Below are positions 6,968 through 14,688 of a stretch of 38,800 nt of DNA, in pieces. The first letter of the stretch is position 1; every line of letters begins with the position of its first letter. The DNA is from a virus. The notes under the pieces are model-generated. The model did not search any database, was not told where the DNA came from, and saw only the letters and a program-made list of their open reading frames with translations. The stretch covers positions 1 through 38,800 of IMG/VR virus record IMGVR_UViG_3300044527_000754; one strand, written 5' to 3'. The position numbers were made by a program, and so were the translations under genes.

Positions 6968-8590
6968 ATGTCACGTCGCAAAACACTCAAGCCCACCGCA
7001 CCCGCGCCCATCACCAACGCCGCGACCACGACCACCACCTCCGGTGGCAGCTATCGCTCCACGCCGCACTACACCGCGTGGAATTCGAAAAGTGTCGAGC
7101 GCATGCAGCGGTCGAAAGACCTCGTGCAAATCTCCCGCTTTTTGCAAAGCGAGGAAGGCATCCCCCAGGTGCGTTACGGCATCCAGCAACTGCCGCGTGA
7201 GGCCGTCGGCAAAGGCATCGGCTGCAAGTCGATCTCACAAGATGCCGACTTCCGCCGCGAGGCGACCGCGCTCTTCAAAAAATGGGCCGATTCCCCCGCC
7301 ATCGACATCCGCAAAGAGCACAACCTCTTCGCGATCCAGCCGATGCTGCTCTCCGCTATGCTGGGCGATGGTGAGCTTTTCATCTTGCCCGTCTATGAGC
7401 CGACCGGCGCTTCGTGGTCACTCAATGATCGCAGCAAGCGAGCCTTTCAAATCCAGCTCGTCAGTCGTGACCAACTCACCAATGGCGACGTGCAAAGCGC
7501 CGCCGCCCGCAAGCTGCGCTGGTTTGACGGCCTGCAATACAACGGCCTCGATCAACTTCAGCTCCTGCGTCTCAACCAAGACCCCGACGCCAGTGGTTAC
7601 CTGCTCTCCAAAACATTCACCGACATCCCAGCGGTCAATGCCATGGGGCACCGCAACATTTTCCACCTTAAAGACCCGACGCGCATCCACCAGTATCACG
7701 GTGATCCCGTGATCTTCGCCAGTGGTCGCGACCTGCTCGATTCGCTCGATCTCAAAGCCCTGCGCAAGCACTCGGCCAAGGTCCGCGCCTCGCTCCTCGG
7801 TGCCACCACCACCCGCGATGGCAAGATGCTCAATGCCATGCAGCAGATCGCACTCGCCGAGCAAGGTGGCAACCCCACCGCCGACACGGGCCGCCGCTTC
7901 GTCGAGGTCGCCGAAGGCGCAGTGTTCCTGCCGATGTCGGACAACGAAAGCTTCAACTTTTTCAACAATCCCCAAGAGGGCATTCCTTTCCGCGAAATCC
8001 TCGCCGATCTCCTGCATCCCTTCATGTTCGAATTGAAGTATCCGCCGGAGTGGATCTTCACGCGTGGCAAAGTCGGTGGCGTTGAATATCGCGGACTGCT
8101 CCAGCAGGTCGCCCGCGCTCATGAAGGCCTCCGCGCCCGCTTGTATCCCTTCCTGGAATGGCTGTGGGAAAAAGTCATTGGCACCGCCATGATGCCCGGT
8201 GGCCCGCTGTTCCAGTATGCGAACATCGCCGATTGGAACCAGATCGACTTTGTCACCGATCCCGACCCCACGGTCGATGCCGGCCGCGACAAACGCGCCG
8301 ACCTCGAAAGCCTCGGCGAAAACCTCATCACGCCCGACGATCTCATCGAGCGCAGCACCGGCCAGGATGGCGAAGCCGTCCGCCATGCCGCCATTGACCA
8401 AAAGCTCGACAGCATCCGCTACGCCATCGCCCGCGCCAAAAACCTGCCCCTCGACCAGGTCGAAATCCCCGCCAGCGTCGCCCTGGCCATCGGCATGGGT
8501 CTGAAAACATTGCAGCCAGCCTCCGGCATCCTCACCGCCCTCAATCCCGCCACCCTCGCCGCCGACATCGCCGAGCTCGATGCCGTGTGA
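6968..8590 (+). CDS. Portal protein, lambda gpB family
   Basis: A 540-residue portal, the dodecameric ring through which DNA enters and leaves the head. After a Thr/Pro-rich N-terminus, it follows the lambda-type portal layout: SRFLQSEEGIPQVRYGIQ near residue 57, the GDGELFILPVYEP wing segment, the RIHQYHGDPVIFASGRDLLD clip/stem region and a C-terminal helical crown ending near LNPATLAADIAEL. Length and position right after the terminase module fit the family. The only upstream signal is a pyrimidine-rich tract. Codons end mostly in C, unlike the early genes. Confidence 0.9.
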   Translation: MSRRKTLKPTAPAPITNAATTTTTSGGSYRSTPHYTAWNSKSVERMQRSKDLVQISRFLQSEEGIPQVRYGIQQLPREAVGKGIGCKSISQDADFRREATALFKKWADSPAIDIRKEHNLFAIQPMLLSAMLGDGELFILPVYEPTGASWSLNDRSKRAFQIQLVSRDQLTNGDVQSAAARKLRWFDGLQYNGLDQLQLLRLNQDPDASGYLLSKTFTDIPAVNAMGHRNIFHLKDPTRIHQYHGDPVIFASGRDLLDSLDLKALRKHSAKVRASLLGATTTRDGKMLNAMQQIALAEQGGNPTADTGRRFVEVAEGAVFLPMSDNESFNFFNNPQEGIPFREILADLLHPFMFELKYPPEWIFTRGKVGGVEYRGLLQQVARAHEGLRARLYPFLEWLWEKVIGTAMMPGGPLFQYANIADWNQIDFVTDPDPTVDAGRDKRADLESLGENLITPDDLIERSTGQDGEAVRHAAIDQKLDSIRYAIARAKNLPLDQVEIPASVALAIGMGLKTLQPASGILTALNPATLAADIAELDAV

Positions 8591-8636
8591 AGAGTTGAAG
8601 GATTCTATGCACATAAATTACATCATCTAGACAACC

Positions 8637-8951
8637 ATGACCACCACTGACCACATCAACAAACTTCGTCTCATCGCCGCGTCAGTTATCGACGCGGCTG
8701 AGCCTGTATTCAAAGCTAACGGGATAAGCCCAGGAGAAGAGGCGGCCATCTATCATATTCTTTCTGCGATGGTGATCGTAAAAAATCGAAAACCAAACGT
8801 CACAGCAAAGGAGTCTCTGGATAAATCGCTAAGCTTCATCACTGACGAAGCTTCAAAGATGCAGATGTATGAAATGCTCCTGAACCCTTCTGCCCCAATT
8901 GAGGAACCATTTCTATACGCATTTTGCCAAGATGATTCCATCCCAAGCTAA
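8637..8951 (+). CDS. AT-richer cargo protein
   Basis: A 104-residue helical protein of unknown family (SPGEEAAIYHILSAMVIVKN; SLDKSLSFITDEASKMQMYEMLL). It has no signal peptide. Codon use and base composition are clearly AT-richer than those of the flanking portal and protease genes, which points to recent acquisition. Its leader is AT-rich too and lacks the late-gene box. It is followed by a strong 25-bp inverted repeat and then a second AT-richer gene. Confidence 0.6.
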   Translation: MTTTDHINKLRLIAASVIDAAEPVFKANGISPGEEAAIYHILSAMVIVKNRKPNVTAKESLDKSLSFITDEASKMQMYEMLLNPSAPIEEPFLYAFCQDDSIPS

Positions 8952-8966
8952 AGGGATCGTGATTAG

Positions 8967-9029
8967 GCAATGGAATGGGTGGCAATGGAATAAAAACCTC
9001 CGGCATTCCTTTGCCACCCATTCCCTTGC
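8967..9029. repeat. 25-bp imperfect inverted repeat between cargo genes
   Basis: Arms 8967-8991 and 9005-9029 pair over 25 bases with two mismatches around a 13-base loop; the central 14 bases (8972-8985 with 9011-9024) are perfect. It is unusually long for a terminator in this genome and has no T-run. It could be a transcription barrier, an mRNA-processing stem or the remains of a small mobile repeat. Confidence 0.75.
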
Positions 9030-9064
9030 TATCCTCGCACCGACCTTACAACGCACTAAACAGC

Positions 9065-9364
9065 ATGAAAAAGAATTTAGCAGATAGTCTAATTGAAAAA
9101 TTCGAGGAAACCATTCAAGATCACTGCCTTGACCTCGGCGAAGATGGAGAGCGTAGGTGTGCGCAAGATGCAATTTTTGCGCTCACTCATGTGCTTGGTA
9201 AGCAAGCGGCTTTATCCAAAAACAAACACAATTCAAAGCATTGTGTGATGTATAATGTGCTCTCGCATGCAGTTGGAGCGATGCAGCAACAAAAAAGTCT
9301 CGAAGTAGAAATGGAGCTTTTTGTTCATATTACGGGACCAAAAGGAGAGAGGGTTAAAGACTAG
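9065..9364 (+). CDS. AT-richer cargo protein
   Basis: A 99-residue, Lys/Gln-rich, predicted helical protein of unknown family, with two Cys in the first half (DHCLDLGEDGERRCAQDAI). The ATG at 9065 is preferred over an in-frame ATG at 8975 because the longer reading would run through the inverted repeat. Composition is AT-rich like the gene at 8637, and together the two interrupt the portal-protease order seen in lambda-like phages. Confidence 0.55.
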   Translation: MKKNLADSLIEKFEETIQDHCLDLGEDGERRCAQDAIFALTHVLGKQAALSKNKHNSKHCVMYNVLSHAVGAMQQQKSLEVEMELFVHITGPKGERVKD

Positions 9365-9416
9365 CCGAGCTGGATGCTTAGAGTTCGTTGTTCACGCTTC
9401 AGCGTGTCCACGCGGC

Positions 9417-9424
9417 TTTGACAT
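9417..9424 (+). promoter_or_regulatory. TTTGACAT box, 12 nt before a start codon
   Basis: TTTGACAT ends exactly 12 bases before the protease ATG at 9437 and marks the return to structural genes after a cargo pair. A small hairpin, CACGC/GCGTG, lies at 9393-9406. Confidence 0.6.
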
Positions 9425-9436
9425 GCGCCCGCCAGC

Positions 9437-10492
9437 ATGTCCCGCAAGACCTGGTTCACCATTCGCAACGCCGCCTCCGCCGAAGCCCCCGCTGAAATCT
9501 CCATCCACGACGAGATCGGCGCATGGGGTGTCAGCGCCAAAGACTTCCTCGCCCAGCTCCGCAGCATCGCGGCTGCGACTCCGATCACTCTCTCCATTCA
9601 CTCGCCTGGCGGTGAGGTTTTCGACGGTCTTGCCATCTATCACGCGCTGAAGGCACGCGGCAACGTCACCGTGCGCATCGAAGGCCTCGCCGCCTCCATG
9701 GCCTCCGTCATCGCCATGGCAGGCACGCGGATCGAGATGCCGCGCAATGCGTTCATGATGATCCACAATCCCAGCGGCTTTGCGGTGGGTGACTCTGCCG
9801 ACATGCGCCAGCTCGCCGACCTGCTGGACAAGATCAAAGGCAGCCTCCTCGCCGCTTATCGTGAGCGCACGAAAAAGAGCGATGAAGACCTCACCGCGAT
9901 GATGGACGCCGAGACCTGGCTGACGGGTGAAGAAGCCGTCGAGCATGGTTTCGCCGATGCCACCAGCGACGAAGTCGCCCTCAGTGCCTCCGCTTTCAAG
10001 ACTGCCCGCATCACTGCCGCGCTGCGTCATGTGCCGAGCGCCCTCTTTGACATCGCGCCGCCACCGTCGCCATCGCGCACTCCCACCCCAATGAAAGCAC
10101 TCCTCGCCCTCGCTTCACTCGTAGGCATCACCGTCAATGGTGATGAAACTGAAGACCAGCTCACCGCTGCCATCACCGCGCACAAGCCGCAGTCTCCCAA
10201 CGTTGTCATCGACTTCGAAGACGCCGCTGTGAAAGCCGCCTTCGCTGCCAGCATCACCGAGGCCACGAAGGACGACAAAGCCAAGCTCACCGCGCTGGAA
10301 ACTGAGCTCGCCAAAATCACCGCCCTGCTCACCAACGGAGCCGCCGGTGCTGCCGGTGGCAACGCTCCCATCCAGGGCGCTCAAGGTGGCAGCGGCAACC
10401 CCGTCAACACCATGACCCGCGCCGCCTTCAACCAGCTCCCCCACGCCGAGCGAAACGCCTTCATGGCAGCCAAAGGCAAGCTCGAAGAATGA
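9437..10492 (+). CDS. ClpP-like head maturation protease
   Basis: A 351-residue prohead protease. The first 200 or so residues have the ClpP (S14) fold: SIHSPGGEVFDGLAIYHAL, the nucleophile in GLAASMAS (Ser87), MMIHNPSG (His110) and the MMDAETWLTGEEAVEHGFAD segment that supplies the acidic residue. These enzymes cut scaffold and coat proteins during maturation. Residues from about 219 on are Ala/Thr-rich and end QLPHAERNAFMAAKGKLEE, which looks like a scaffolding tail; an in-frame ATG at 10090 could yield this part separately, as in lambda C/Nu3, though no ribosome site is visible there. The start is set by the TTTGACAT box. Confidence 0.88.
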   Translation: MSRKTWFTIRNAASAEAPAEISIHDEIGAWGVSAKDFLAQLRSIAAATPITLSIHSPGGEVFDGLAIYHALKARGNVTVRIEGLAASMASVIAMAGTRIEMPRNAFMMIHNPSGFAVGDSADMRQLADLLDKIKGSLLAAYRERTKKSDEDLTAMMDAETWLTGEEAVEHGFADATSDEVALSASAFKTARITAALRHVPSALFDIAPPPSPSRTPTPMKALLALASLVGITVNGDETEDQLTAAITAHKPQSPNVVIDFEDAAVKAAFAASITEATKDDKAKLTALETELAKITALLTNGAAGAAGGNAPIQGAQGGSGNPVNTMTRAAFNQLPHAERNAFMAAKGKLEE

Positions 10493-10547
10493 TCGCAGAT
10501 TGACACCTCAAACCCAACACACCCCCAACTCTCACTGATCCAAACAT

Positions 10548-11720
10548 ATGGCTAACGACATCTCACTCACTGGACTCACCGAAATCCTTTATGCCGCTCG
10601 CGATCAAGTCGCGATGGAACCATCCGGCTTTTCACAAGGCGTGATCGTCAACGGCGGCTCCGAAGGCATCTCCGCTGGCGGCACCGTCACCTCGCTGCGC
10701 ACCACCGAGCCCACGCTCGAGACCAGCTACACCCCAGCCATGACGGTGCCTGACGCCGCCGACATCACCACCAGCACCGAGACGCTGACTCTCTCCTCCT
10801 ACGCGGGAGCATCCATCCCGCTCAAAGGTGAGCAGTTCGCTCAGCTCTCCAAAACCGTCGGCGCAGAGCTTGCTCTCCAGCAGCTCTACAAGCAAGCCAT
10901 CCGCAAAATGCGCAACAGCATCGAAGCCGCAATCGGACTCGCCGCCTATCAAGGCGCAAGCCGCGCCGTCGGCACCGCTGGCACCACGCCATTCGGTTCC
11001 AACTTCGAGATCCTCGCGGATCTCTACCGCATCCTCGAAGACAACGGCACCCCGATGTCTGACGGCATGCTCTCGCTCATCCTCAACACCGCCGCTGGAG
11101 CCAATCTGCGCAAGCGTTCGACCCTCACCAACGTGGGTGATGCTGGCACGGACGCAACGCTGCGCCGTGGTGAATTGCTGAACCTCTTCAACATGTCCAT
11201 CCGCGCCAGCGCAGGTGTGCAGGCTCACACGAAGGGCGCAGGCACGGGCTACCTCATCAACAACGGCAACATCGCCGTCGGCAGCACGACTCTCACTGTT
11301 GACGGCGGCACCGTGAACAGCACCGGCATCAAAGCTGGCGACATCATCACCGTGGCCGACGAGCCGACCGCAGGCAACTACGTCGTCAAGACCGGACTCA
11401 CCGCGACCTCTGGCAGCTTGGTGATCAATCATCCCGGCCTGCGTGGTGCCATCGTCAACGACAAGGCCGTCACCGTCGGCAACAGCTACACCGCCAACGT
11501 CGCCTTCCACAAGACCGCCATCGAGCTCGCGATGCGCCCGCCTGCACAACCTCCCGGCGGCGATGTCGGCGAAGAGATCGCGGTGCTGGTGGACGCTGAC
11601 ACCGGTCTCTCTTTCTCCGCCCGCCTCTACAAAGGCTACGGCATGAGCGAGATCAAGCTCATGGCCTTCTACGGCGTCAAAGTCTGGAAGCCCGAGTTCG
11701 TCGCCACGCTCCTCGGCTAA
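10548..11720 (+). CDS. Major capsid protein, P22 coat-like
   Basis: A 390-residue coat protein. The C-terminal signature VAFHKTAIELAMRPPAQPPGG is typical of the P22 gp5 coat family, an HK97-fold capsid with an inserted I-domain. The insertion here appears to be the Gly/Thr-rich stretch around residues 230-310 (TLTVDGGTVNSTGIKAGDII). The N-terminal helix and the EQLALQQLYKQAIRKMRNSI-like spine helix fit too. It follows the protease, as expected, and is followed by a strong terminator, suggesting a boundary for abundant coat mRNA. An ATTGACAC sequence lies 41 bases upstream of the start. No Shine-Dalgarno site is visible. Confidence 0.88.
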   Translation: MANDISLTGLTEILYAARDQVAMEPSGFSQGVIVNGGSEGISAGGTVTSLRTTEPTLETSYTPAMTVPDAADITTSTETLTLSSYAGASIPLKGEQFAQLSKTVGAELALQQLYKQAIRKMRNSIEAAIGLAAYQGASRAVGTAGTTPFGSNFEILADLYRILEDNGTPMSDGMLSLILNTAAGANLRKRSTLTNVGDAGTDATLRRGELLNLFNMSIRASAGVQAHTKGAGTGYLINNGNIAVGSTTLTVDGGTVNSTGIKAGDIITVADEPTAGNYVVKTGLTATSGSLVINHPGLRGAIVNDKAVTVGNSYTANVAFHKTAIELAMRPPAQPPGGDVGEEIAVLVDADTGLSFSARLYKGYGMSEIKLMAFYGVKVWKPEFVATLLG

Positions 11721-11771
11721 TTGTGAGACTCTCACCCGGCGCGGTTATTCTTTGCCCGCCGGTGTCCCCTG

Positions 11772-11811
11772 CGCCGCGTCCCTTTTGGTTGGGGGACGCG
11801 GCGTTTTTTTT
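11772..11811 (+). terminator. Rho-independent terminator after the coat gene
   Basis: An 11-bp perfect stem, CGCCGCGTCCC (11772-11782) with GGGACGCGGCG (11793-11803), a 10-base loop, then eight T. It isolates the coat message from downstream head-tail genes. Confidence 0.9.
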
Positions 11812-11823
11812 GCGCCTTCACGC

Positions 11824-11831
11824 TTTGACAT
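11824..11831 (+). promoter_or_regulatory. TTTGACAT box, 12 nt before a start codon
   Basis: TTTGACAT ends exactly 12 bases before the ATG at 11844, directly after a terminator. This arrangement would fit an element that restarts expression. Confidence 0.6.
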
Positions 11832-11843
11832 TTCCACCCCGGC

Positions 11844-12203
11844 ATGTCCGCCGCCCTCGTCAGCAGTGAAAAGCTGCACCTCGCCACACTGTTGCAGCGG
11901 AATCCCTGCACCATCCTGCTCAACAATCGCCGCCTGCCTGCGGCCTTCATTGCGAGGCGTGGCGTGAAGTTTGAGAACGACGGCGGTGTCATCCAATCGC
12001 GCACGATCAAGATCGTCGTCGCCTGCGCTTTGCTGCCCACCGCCGACCTCATCGACGCCACCACCGACAGCACCCGCGCCGTGCGTTTCACGCACGTCGA
12101 AACGGGTCGCGTCTATCAGCTCGCCACCGACGCCGGAGCACCCAACGAGTCCCCCCACAGCGTCTTCTGGACACTCACCGGCCAGCAGATCACCACGCAA
12201 TGA
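11844..12203 (+). CDS. Head-tail joining protein candidate
   Basis: A 119-residue, beta-rich protein (PCTILLNNRRLPAAFIARRG; RTIKIVVACALLPTADLID). Size and place just after the coat gene match head-completion or gpFII-like proteins that form the tail-attachment surface. The sequence family is not recognised. It starts behind the terminator and a TTTGACAT box, and its stop overlaps the next start by 4 bases. Confidence 0.5.
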   Translation: MSAALVSSEKLHLATLLQRNPCTILLNNRRLPAAFIARRGVKFENDGGVIQSRTIKIVVACALLPTADLIDATTDSTRAVRFTHVETGRVYQLATDAGAPNESPHSVFWTLTGQQITTQ

Positions 12204-12976
12204 TCAGCGCGAACGTCCAACTCGGCCCGCTGCTCAAAAAGCTCAAACAAGTCCCGCGTGAGGCCGCTGCGATCATGGCGAAGGCCATCGAAGACGATGC
12301 ACGCGGCTTTGTGCGCGACATCACCGACATCACGCCACCGAGCATGGGCAAAGCCAATCCGGCCTCCAAAAAACGCGGCGAGTCTGCCGTCATGCGCGAC
12401 GTGTGGAAAGTCTATGCCACCCCCGGCAAACTTTATGCCATCATCAAAGCTCGTGACGAAAAACTCGCCGCCGCATTTTGGGCTGCGGTGAAGCATAAAA
12501 ATTGGCCGCAAGCTGCCCGCATTTGCAAAACGCTCGGACTCAAAGAGCTCATCGACTTTGGCAGCGACGACGGAGCCGCTCATGAAAAACGCCGAGGAAG
12601 CAATGGTCGCGTCACCGGCACCAAACCAAGCGAGCATGTCCGCGATGCCCGCTATGTGCGAAGCTACATCAAGCAGCAACAGTCCCGCGTCGGTCTGCTC
12701 GCCTCCGGCTTCGCACCCGCCGCTGCCCGTTTGAAGACCTCGCTTCCGACATGGATCACACGTCACCAGCAAACCGTTGGCAGCATCACCGTCATCCCTC
12801 GCCCGGATCAATTCACGATCATCATCACGAATCGCGCACGTCATGGTCGCGCCAATGATCTCTCCCGCCGCATGCAGTTCGTGCTGCGCTCCGGCAAACG
12901 CCAAAAGCGTCTGCAAAACTCCATCCGCTACAGCATCCGCGCCGCTTTGAAAAAATCCCAGCTCACCATTTCCTAG
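12200..12976 (+). CDS. Tail-completion protein candidate, HK97 gp10-like
   Basis: A 258-residue basic protein. The opening GPLLKKLKQVPREAAAIMAKAIEDDARGFVRDITDITPPS resembles the helix of HK97 gp10/minor tail-completion proteins, which cap the connector. The middle (about 70-170) contains extra Lys/Arg-rich sequence, so it is longer than the usual 120-150 residues, and the C-terminus has a beta-rich part (GSITVIPRPDQFTIIITNRA) ending in a basic helix. It is coupled to the gene before by a 4-base overlap. The assignment is moderate. Confidence 0.5.
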   Translation: MISANVQLGPLLKKLKQVPREAAAIMAKAIEDDARGFVRDITDITPPSMGKANPASKKRGESAVMRDVWKVYATPGKLYAIIKARDEKLAAAFWAAVKHKNWPQAARICKTLGLKELIDFGSDDGAAHEKRRGSNGRVTGTKPSEHVRDARYVRSYIKQQQSRVGLLASGFAPAAARLKTSLPTWITRHQQTVGSITVIPRPDQFTIIITNRARHGRANDLSRRMQFVLRSGKRQKRLQNSIRYSIRAALKKSQLTIS

Positions 12977-13006
12977 TCTCCAAGTCTTTCCGTCACAGTT
13001 TGACAC

Positions 13007-13038
13007 CCTTCATCATTCAACCTTCCACCTTCATCCTT
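13007..13038 (+). repeat. TTCATCC-like tract between box and start
   Basis: A degenerate period-7 tract (CTTCATCATTCAACC and related units) lies between TTTGACAC (12999-13006) and the ATG at 13047. It lengthens the usual 12-base spacer to 40. Confidence 0.55.
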
Positions 13039-13046
13039 CTCTTCTC

Positions 13047-13478
13047 ATGGCCGACATCTCCATCACCGCCTCCGCCGTCATTCCCTCCACCGCTGCCCTG
13101 GCACGTCGCCGCCGCGCCATCGCCGGTGCCACCATCGCCGCCGGTGAGGAAATCTACCTCGACACCGCCGCCGCCAACGTCGCCAAACTGGCCGATGCCA
13201 ACGGTGCCTCTGCGCTCATCCGCACCGCCGTCGGTTTGGCGCTCAACTCCGCCTCCAGCGGTCAACCGGTCGAATACATCACGGAGGATGACGACCTCAC
13301 CATCGGCACCCACGGCGTCACCGTCAACGGTGCCATCGTCGGCTCCGCCACGCCCGGCAAGCTCGCCCCCATCGCCGATGTCACCACCGGCTGGTATGGC
13401 CGCATTTGCGCCATCGCCAAGACCTCCACCAAGATCAATTACTCCGCCGCCGGTCTCGCCTCCGGCGTCGCCGCCTAA
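13047..13478 (+). CDS. Capsid decoration protein candidate, DUF2190-like
   Basis: A 143-residue Ala/Gly/Thr-rich beta protein. The segments AGATIAAGEEIYLDTAA, AVGLALNSASSGQPVEYI and a closing GWYGRICAIAKTSTKI resemble DUF2190/decoration proteins that stabilise expanded capsids. The message ends at a strong terminator, as for the coat gene, which fits an abundant virion protein. A TTTGACAC sequence lies 40 bases upstream, with a 28-base-longer spacer filled by TTCATCC-type repeat. Confidence 0.55.
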   Translation: MADISITASAVIPSTAALARRRRAIAGATIAAGEEIYLDTAAANVAKLADANGASALIRTAVGLALNSASSGQPVEYITEDDDLTIGTHGVTVNGAIVGSATPGKLAPIADVTTGWYGRICAIAKTSTKINYSAAGLASGVAA

Positions 13479-13506
13479 CCCCTGTCCCCGTCCTCATGTG
13501 TTGAGA

Positions 13507-13541
13507 GCGCCGGTGTCGTGCAAACGACCCGGCGCTTTTTT
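13507..13541 (+). terminator. Rho-independent terminator after the decoration gene
   Basis: GCGCCGG (13507-13513) with CCGGCGC (13529-13535), and GTCGT with ACGAC inside, with one bulged T and a GCAA loop, followed by six T at 13536-13541. The run of T passes straight into a TTCATCC repeat tract. Confidence 0.92.
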
Positions 13542-13602
13542 CATCCTTCATCCTTCATCCTTCATCCTTCATCCTTCAACCTTCATCCTTCATCCTTCAT
13601 CC
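13540..13602 (+). repeat. TTCATCC heptamer array (9 units)
   Basis: Eight exact TTCATCC units and one TTCAACC in strict period 7, ending 8 bases before the ATG at 13611. It occupies the whole leader between a terminator and a start codon without a Shine-Dalgarno site, so it may serve as a pyrimidine-rich (S1-type) ribosome-binding leader. Confidence 0.9.
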
Positions 13603-13610
13603 TTCCCCCC

Positions 13611-14093
13611 ATGCCCTCCACCTCCCCCGCCGCGCATTTCTCCACCGTCTTTGCTGACTACACCGCCAGCACGCCCGCTTTGATCGTTTCCGGCGTCCCC
13701 AGCCTCTCCGCCGTGCCACGCCGAACTCATTCCTCATCCACCGCCCTCACGCATCCCCACGCCCTGTTTGAGGTCGAGGTCGATCCCGACTCTGCCGACA
13801 CGCTCCTCACCCTCACCCTCAATCTCAAACTCGAAATCAGCATCGGCACCGAAACCGGCCAGACCACCCGCGCCCAAGCGCACGCCTGGCTTCAAGCACT
13901 CCGCAGCCTTTTCAGCGACGACCACCTCACCACCTGGCAAACCTTCATCGAAGCGCAAACCGACGCCTACCGTGAAGGCTGGAGCATCCAAGCCATCTAT
14001 CCGCAAACCATCACCGACGACTACGACGAAGCCAAATCCCTCCTCACCCTCACCGCCCCCTTCCAAGTCGTCACCTTCTGGAACAATTCATAA
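13611..14093 (+). CDS. Tail terminator candidate
   Basis: A 160-residue protein with a helical N-terminus and a central strand-rich segment (LLTLTLNLKLEISIGTETG). It lies between decoration and tube candidates, where lambda gpU-like tail terminators or neck proteins lie. The ATG at 13611 is chosen since longer readings would translate the heptamer array into repetitive HPSSF units. No motif decides the role. Confidence 0.45.
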   Translation: MPSTSPAAHFSTVFADYTASTPALIVSGVPSLSAVPRRTHSSSTALTHPHALFEVEVDPDSADTLLTLTLNLKLEISIGTETGQTTRAQAHAWLQALRSLFSDDHLTTWQTFIEAQTDAYREGWSIQAIYPQTITDDYDEAKSLLTLTAPFQVVTFWNNS

Positions 14094-14141
14094 ACAACTG
14101 CAAACCACTGCAAACAACCGCCAACAACTGCAAACCTCCTC

Positions 14142-14149
14142 TTTGACAC
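14142..14149 (+). promoter_or_regulatory. TTTGACAC box, 15-nt spacing
   Basis: TTTGACAC lies 15 bases before the ATG at 14165, a variant of the 12-base arrangement. It is preceded by a CAAACAACTG-like repeated stretch (14096-14135). Confidence 0.45.
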
Positions 14150-14164
14150 CTCCCCCTCACTGTC

Positions 14165-14578
14165 ATGACCCCTCTCTTCACCGCAGGCACCCGCCCCGGC
14201 TCACTTCAAAACGAGTCCGGCCTCTACCTCACCGATTTCACCGTCAAAACCACCCGCACCTATGACGATGTCATGGGGGTGCCCAATGCAGGCAGCGTGC
14301 CCGCCACGCTCTACACCGAAGGCTACGACCCGAAGGCCGAAATCAGCATCGTCGGTCAGCCCATCCCCACCAGCAGCGGAGCGCTGCAAGGCTTCGCCGC
14401 ACTCGATGACGCCGAAGTCGTTGCCCTGAGTCTCGCCAACCTCATCGACAACGAACTCTTCGGCATTGAGATCACCGTCGGCACCCTGCAAAGCCGCGAT
14501 CCCGAAGCCAAAAAAGCCCGCAGCGGCACGGGCCGTGAGTTCACCTTCAATCTCCTGCATTGCCCGCAGATGGTCTAA
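14165..14578 (+). CDS. Tail tube protein candidate
   Basis: A 137-residue beta-rich protein (GLYLTDFTVKTTRTYDDVMG; KAEISIVGQPIP; EIEITVGTLQ-like ending). Size, position and a following strong terminator fit an abundant tail-tube subunit, but the family is not recognised. A terminator with a competing alternative hairpin follows at 14601-14652. Confidence 0.45.
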   Translation: MTPLFTAGTRPGSLQNESGLYLTDFTVKTTRTYDDVMGVPNAGSVPATLYTEGYDPKAEISIVGQPIPTSSGALQGFAALDDAEVVALSLANLIDNELFGIEITVGTLQSRDPEAKKARSGTGREFTFNLLHCPQMV

Positions 14579-14600
14579 CCACCGCCCCTCTCCATCTCCT

Positions 14601-14656
14601 GACGATCACCCTCCCACGCAGCGCGTGATCGTCCTCCCCACGATCACGCGCTTCTT
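14601..14656 (+). terminator. Terminator with competing upstream hairpin
   Basis: The stem 14620-14632 with 14640-14652 (13 bp, GCGCGTGATCGT core) around CCTCCCC is followed by a T-rich tail. GACGATCAC (14601-14609) can pair instead with GTGATCGTC (14625-14633). The two hairpins share one arm and cannot form together, an attenuator-like plan. Confidence 0.75.
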
Positions 14657-14682
14657 CATTTCATCCTTCAACCTTCATCCTT
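14657..14682 (+). repeat. TTCATCC-like tract before 14689
   Basis: CATTTCATCC, TTCAACC and TTCATCC units lead to the ATG at 14689, as at 13540-13602 but shorter. Confidence 0.55.
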
Positions 14683-14688
14683 TCAAAA

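Noticed and set aside
7418-8614. Long minus-strand open frame opposite the portal
   Set aside because: Antisense shadow of a certain portal gene.
10632-11735. Long minus-strand open frame opposite the coat gene
   Set aside because: Antisense shadow of the coat gene with no recognisable domain or start signal.
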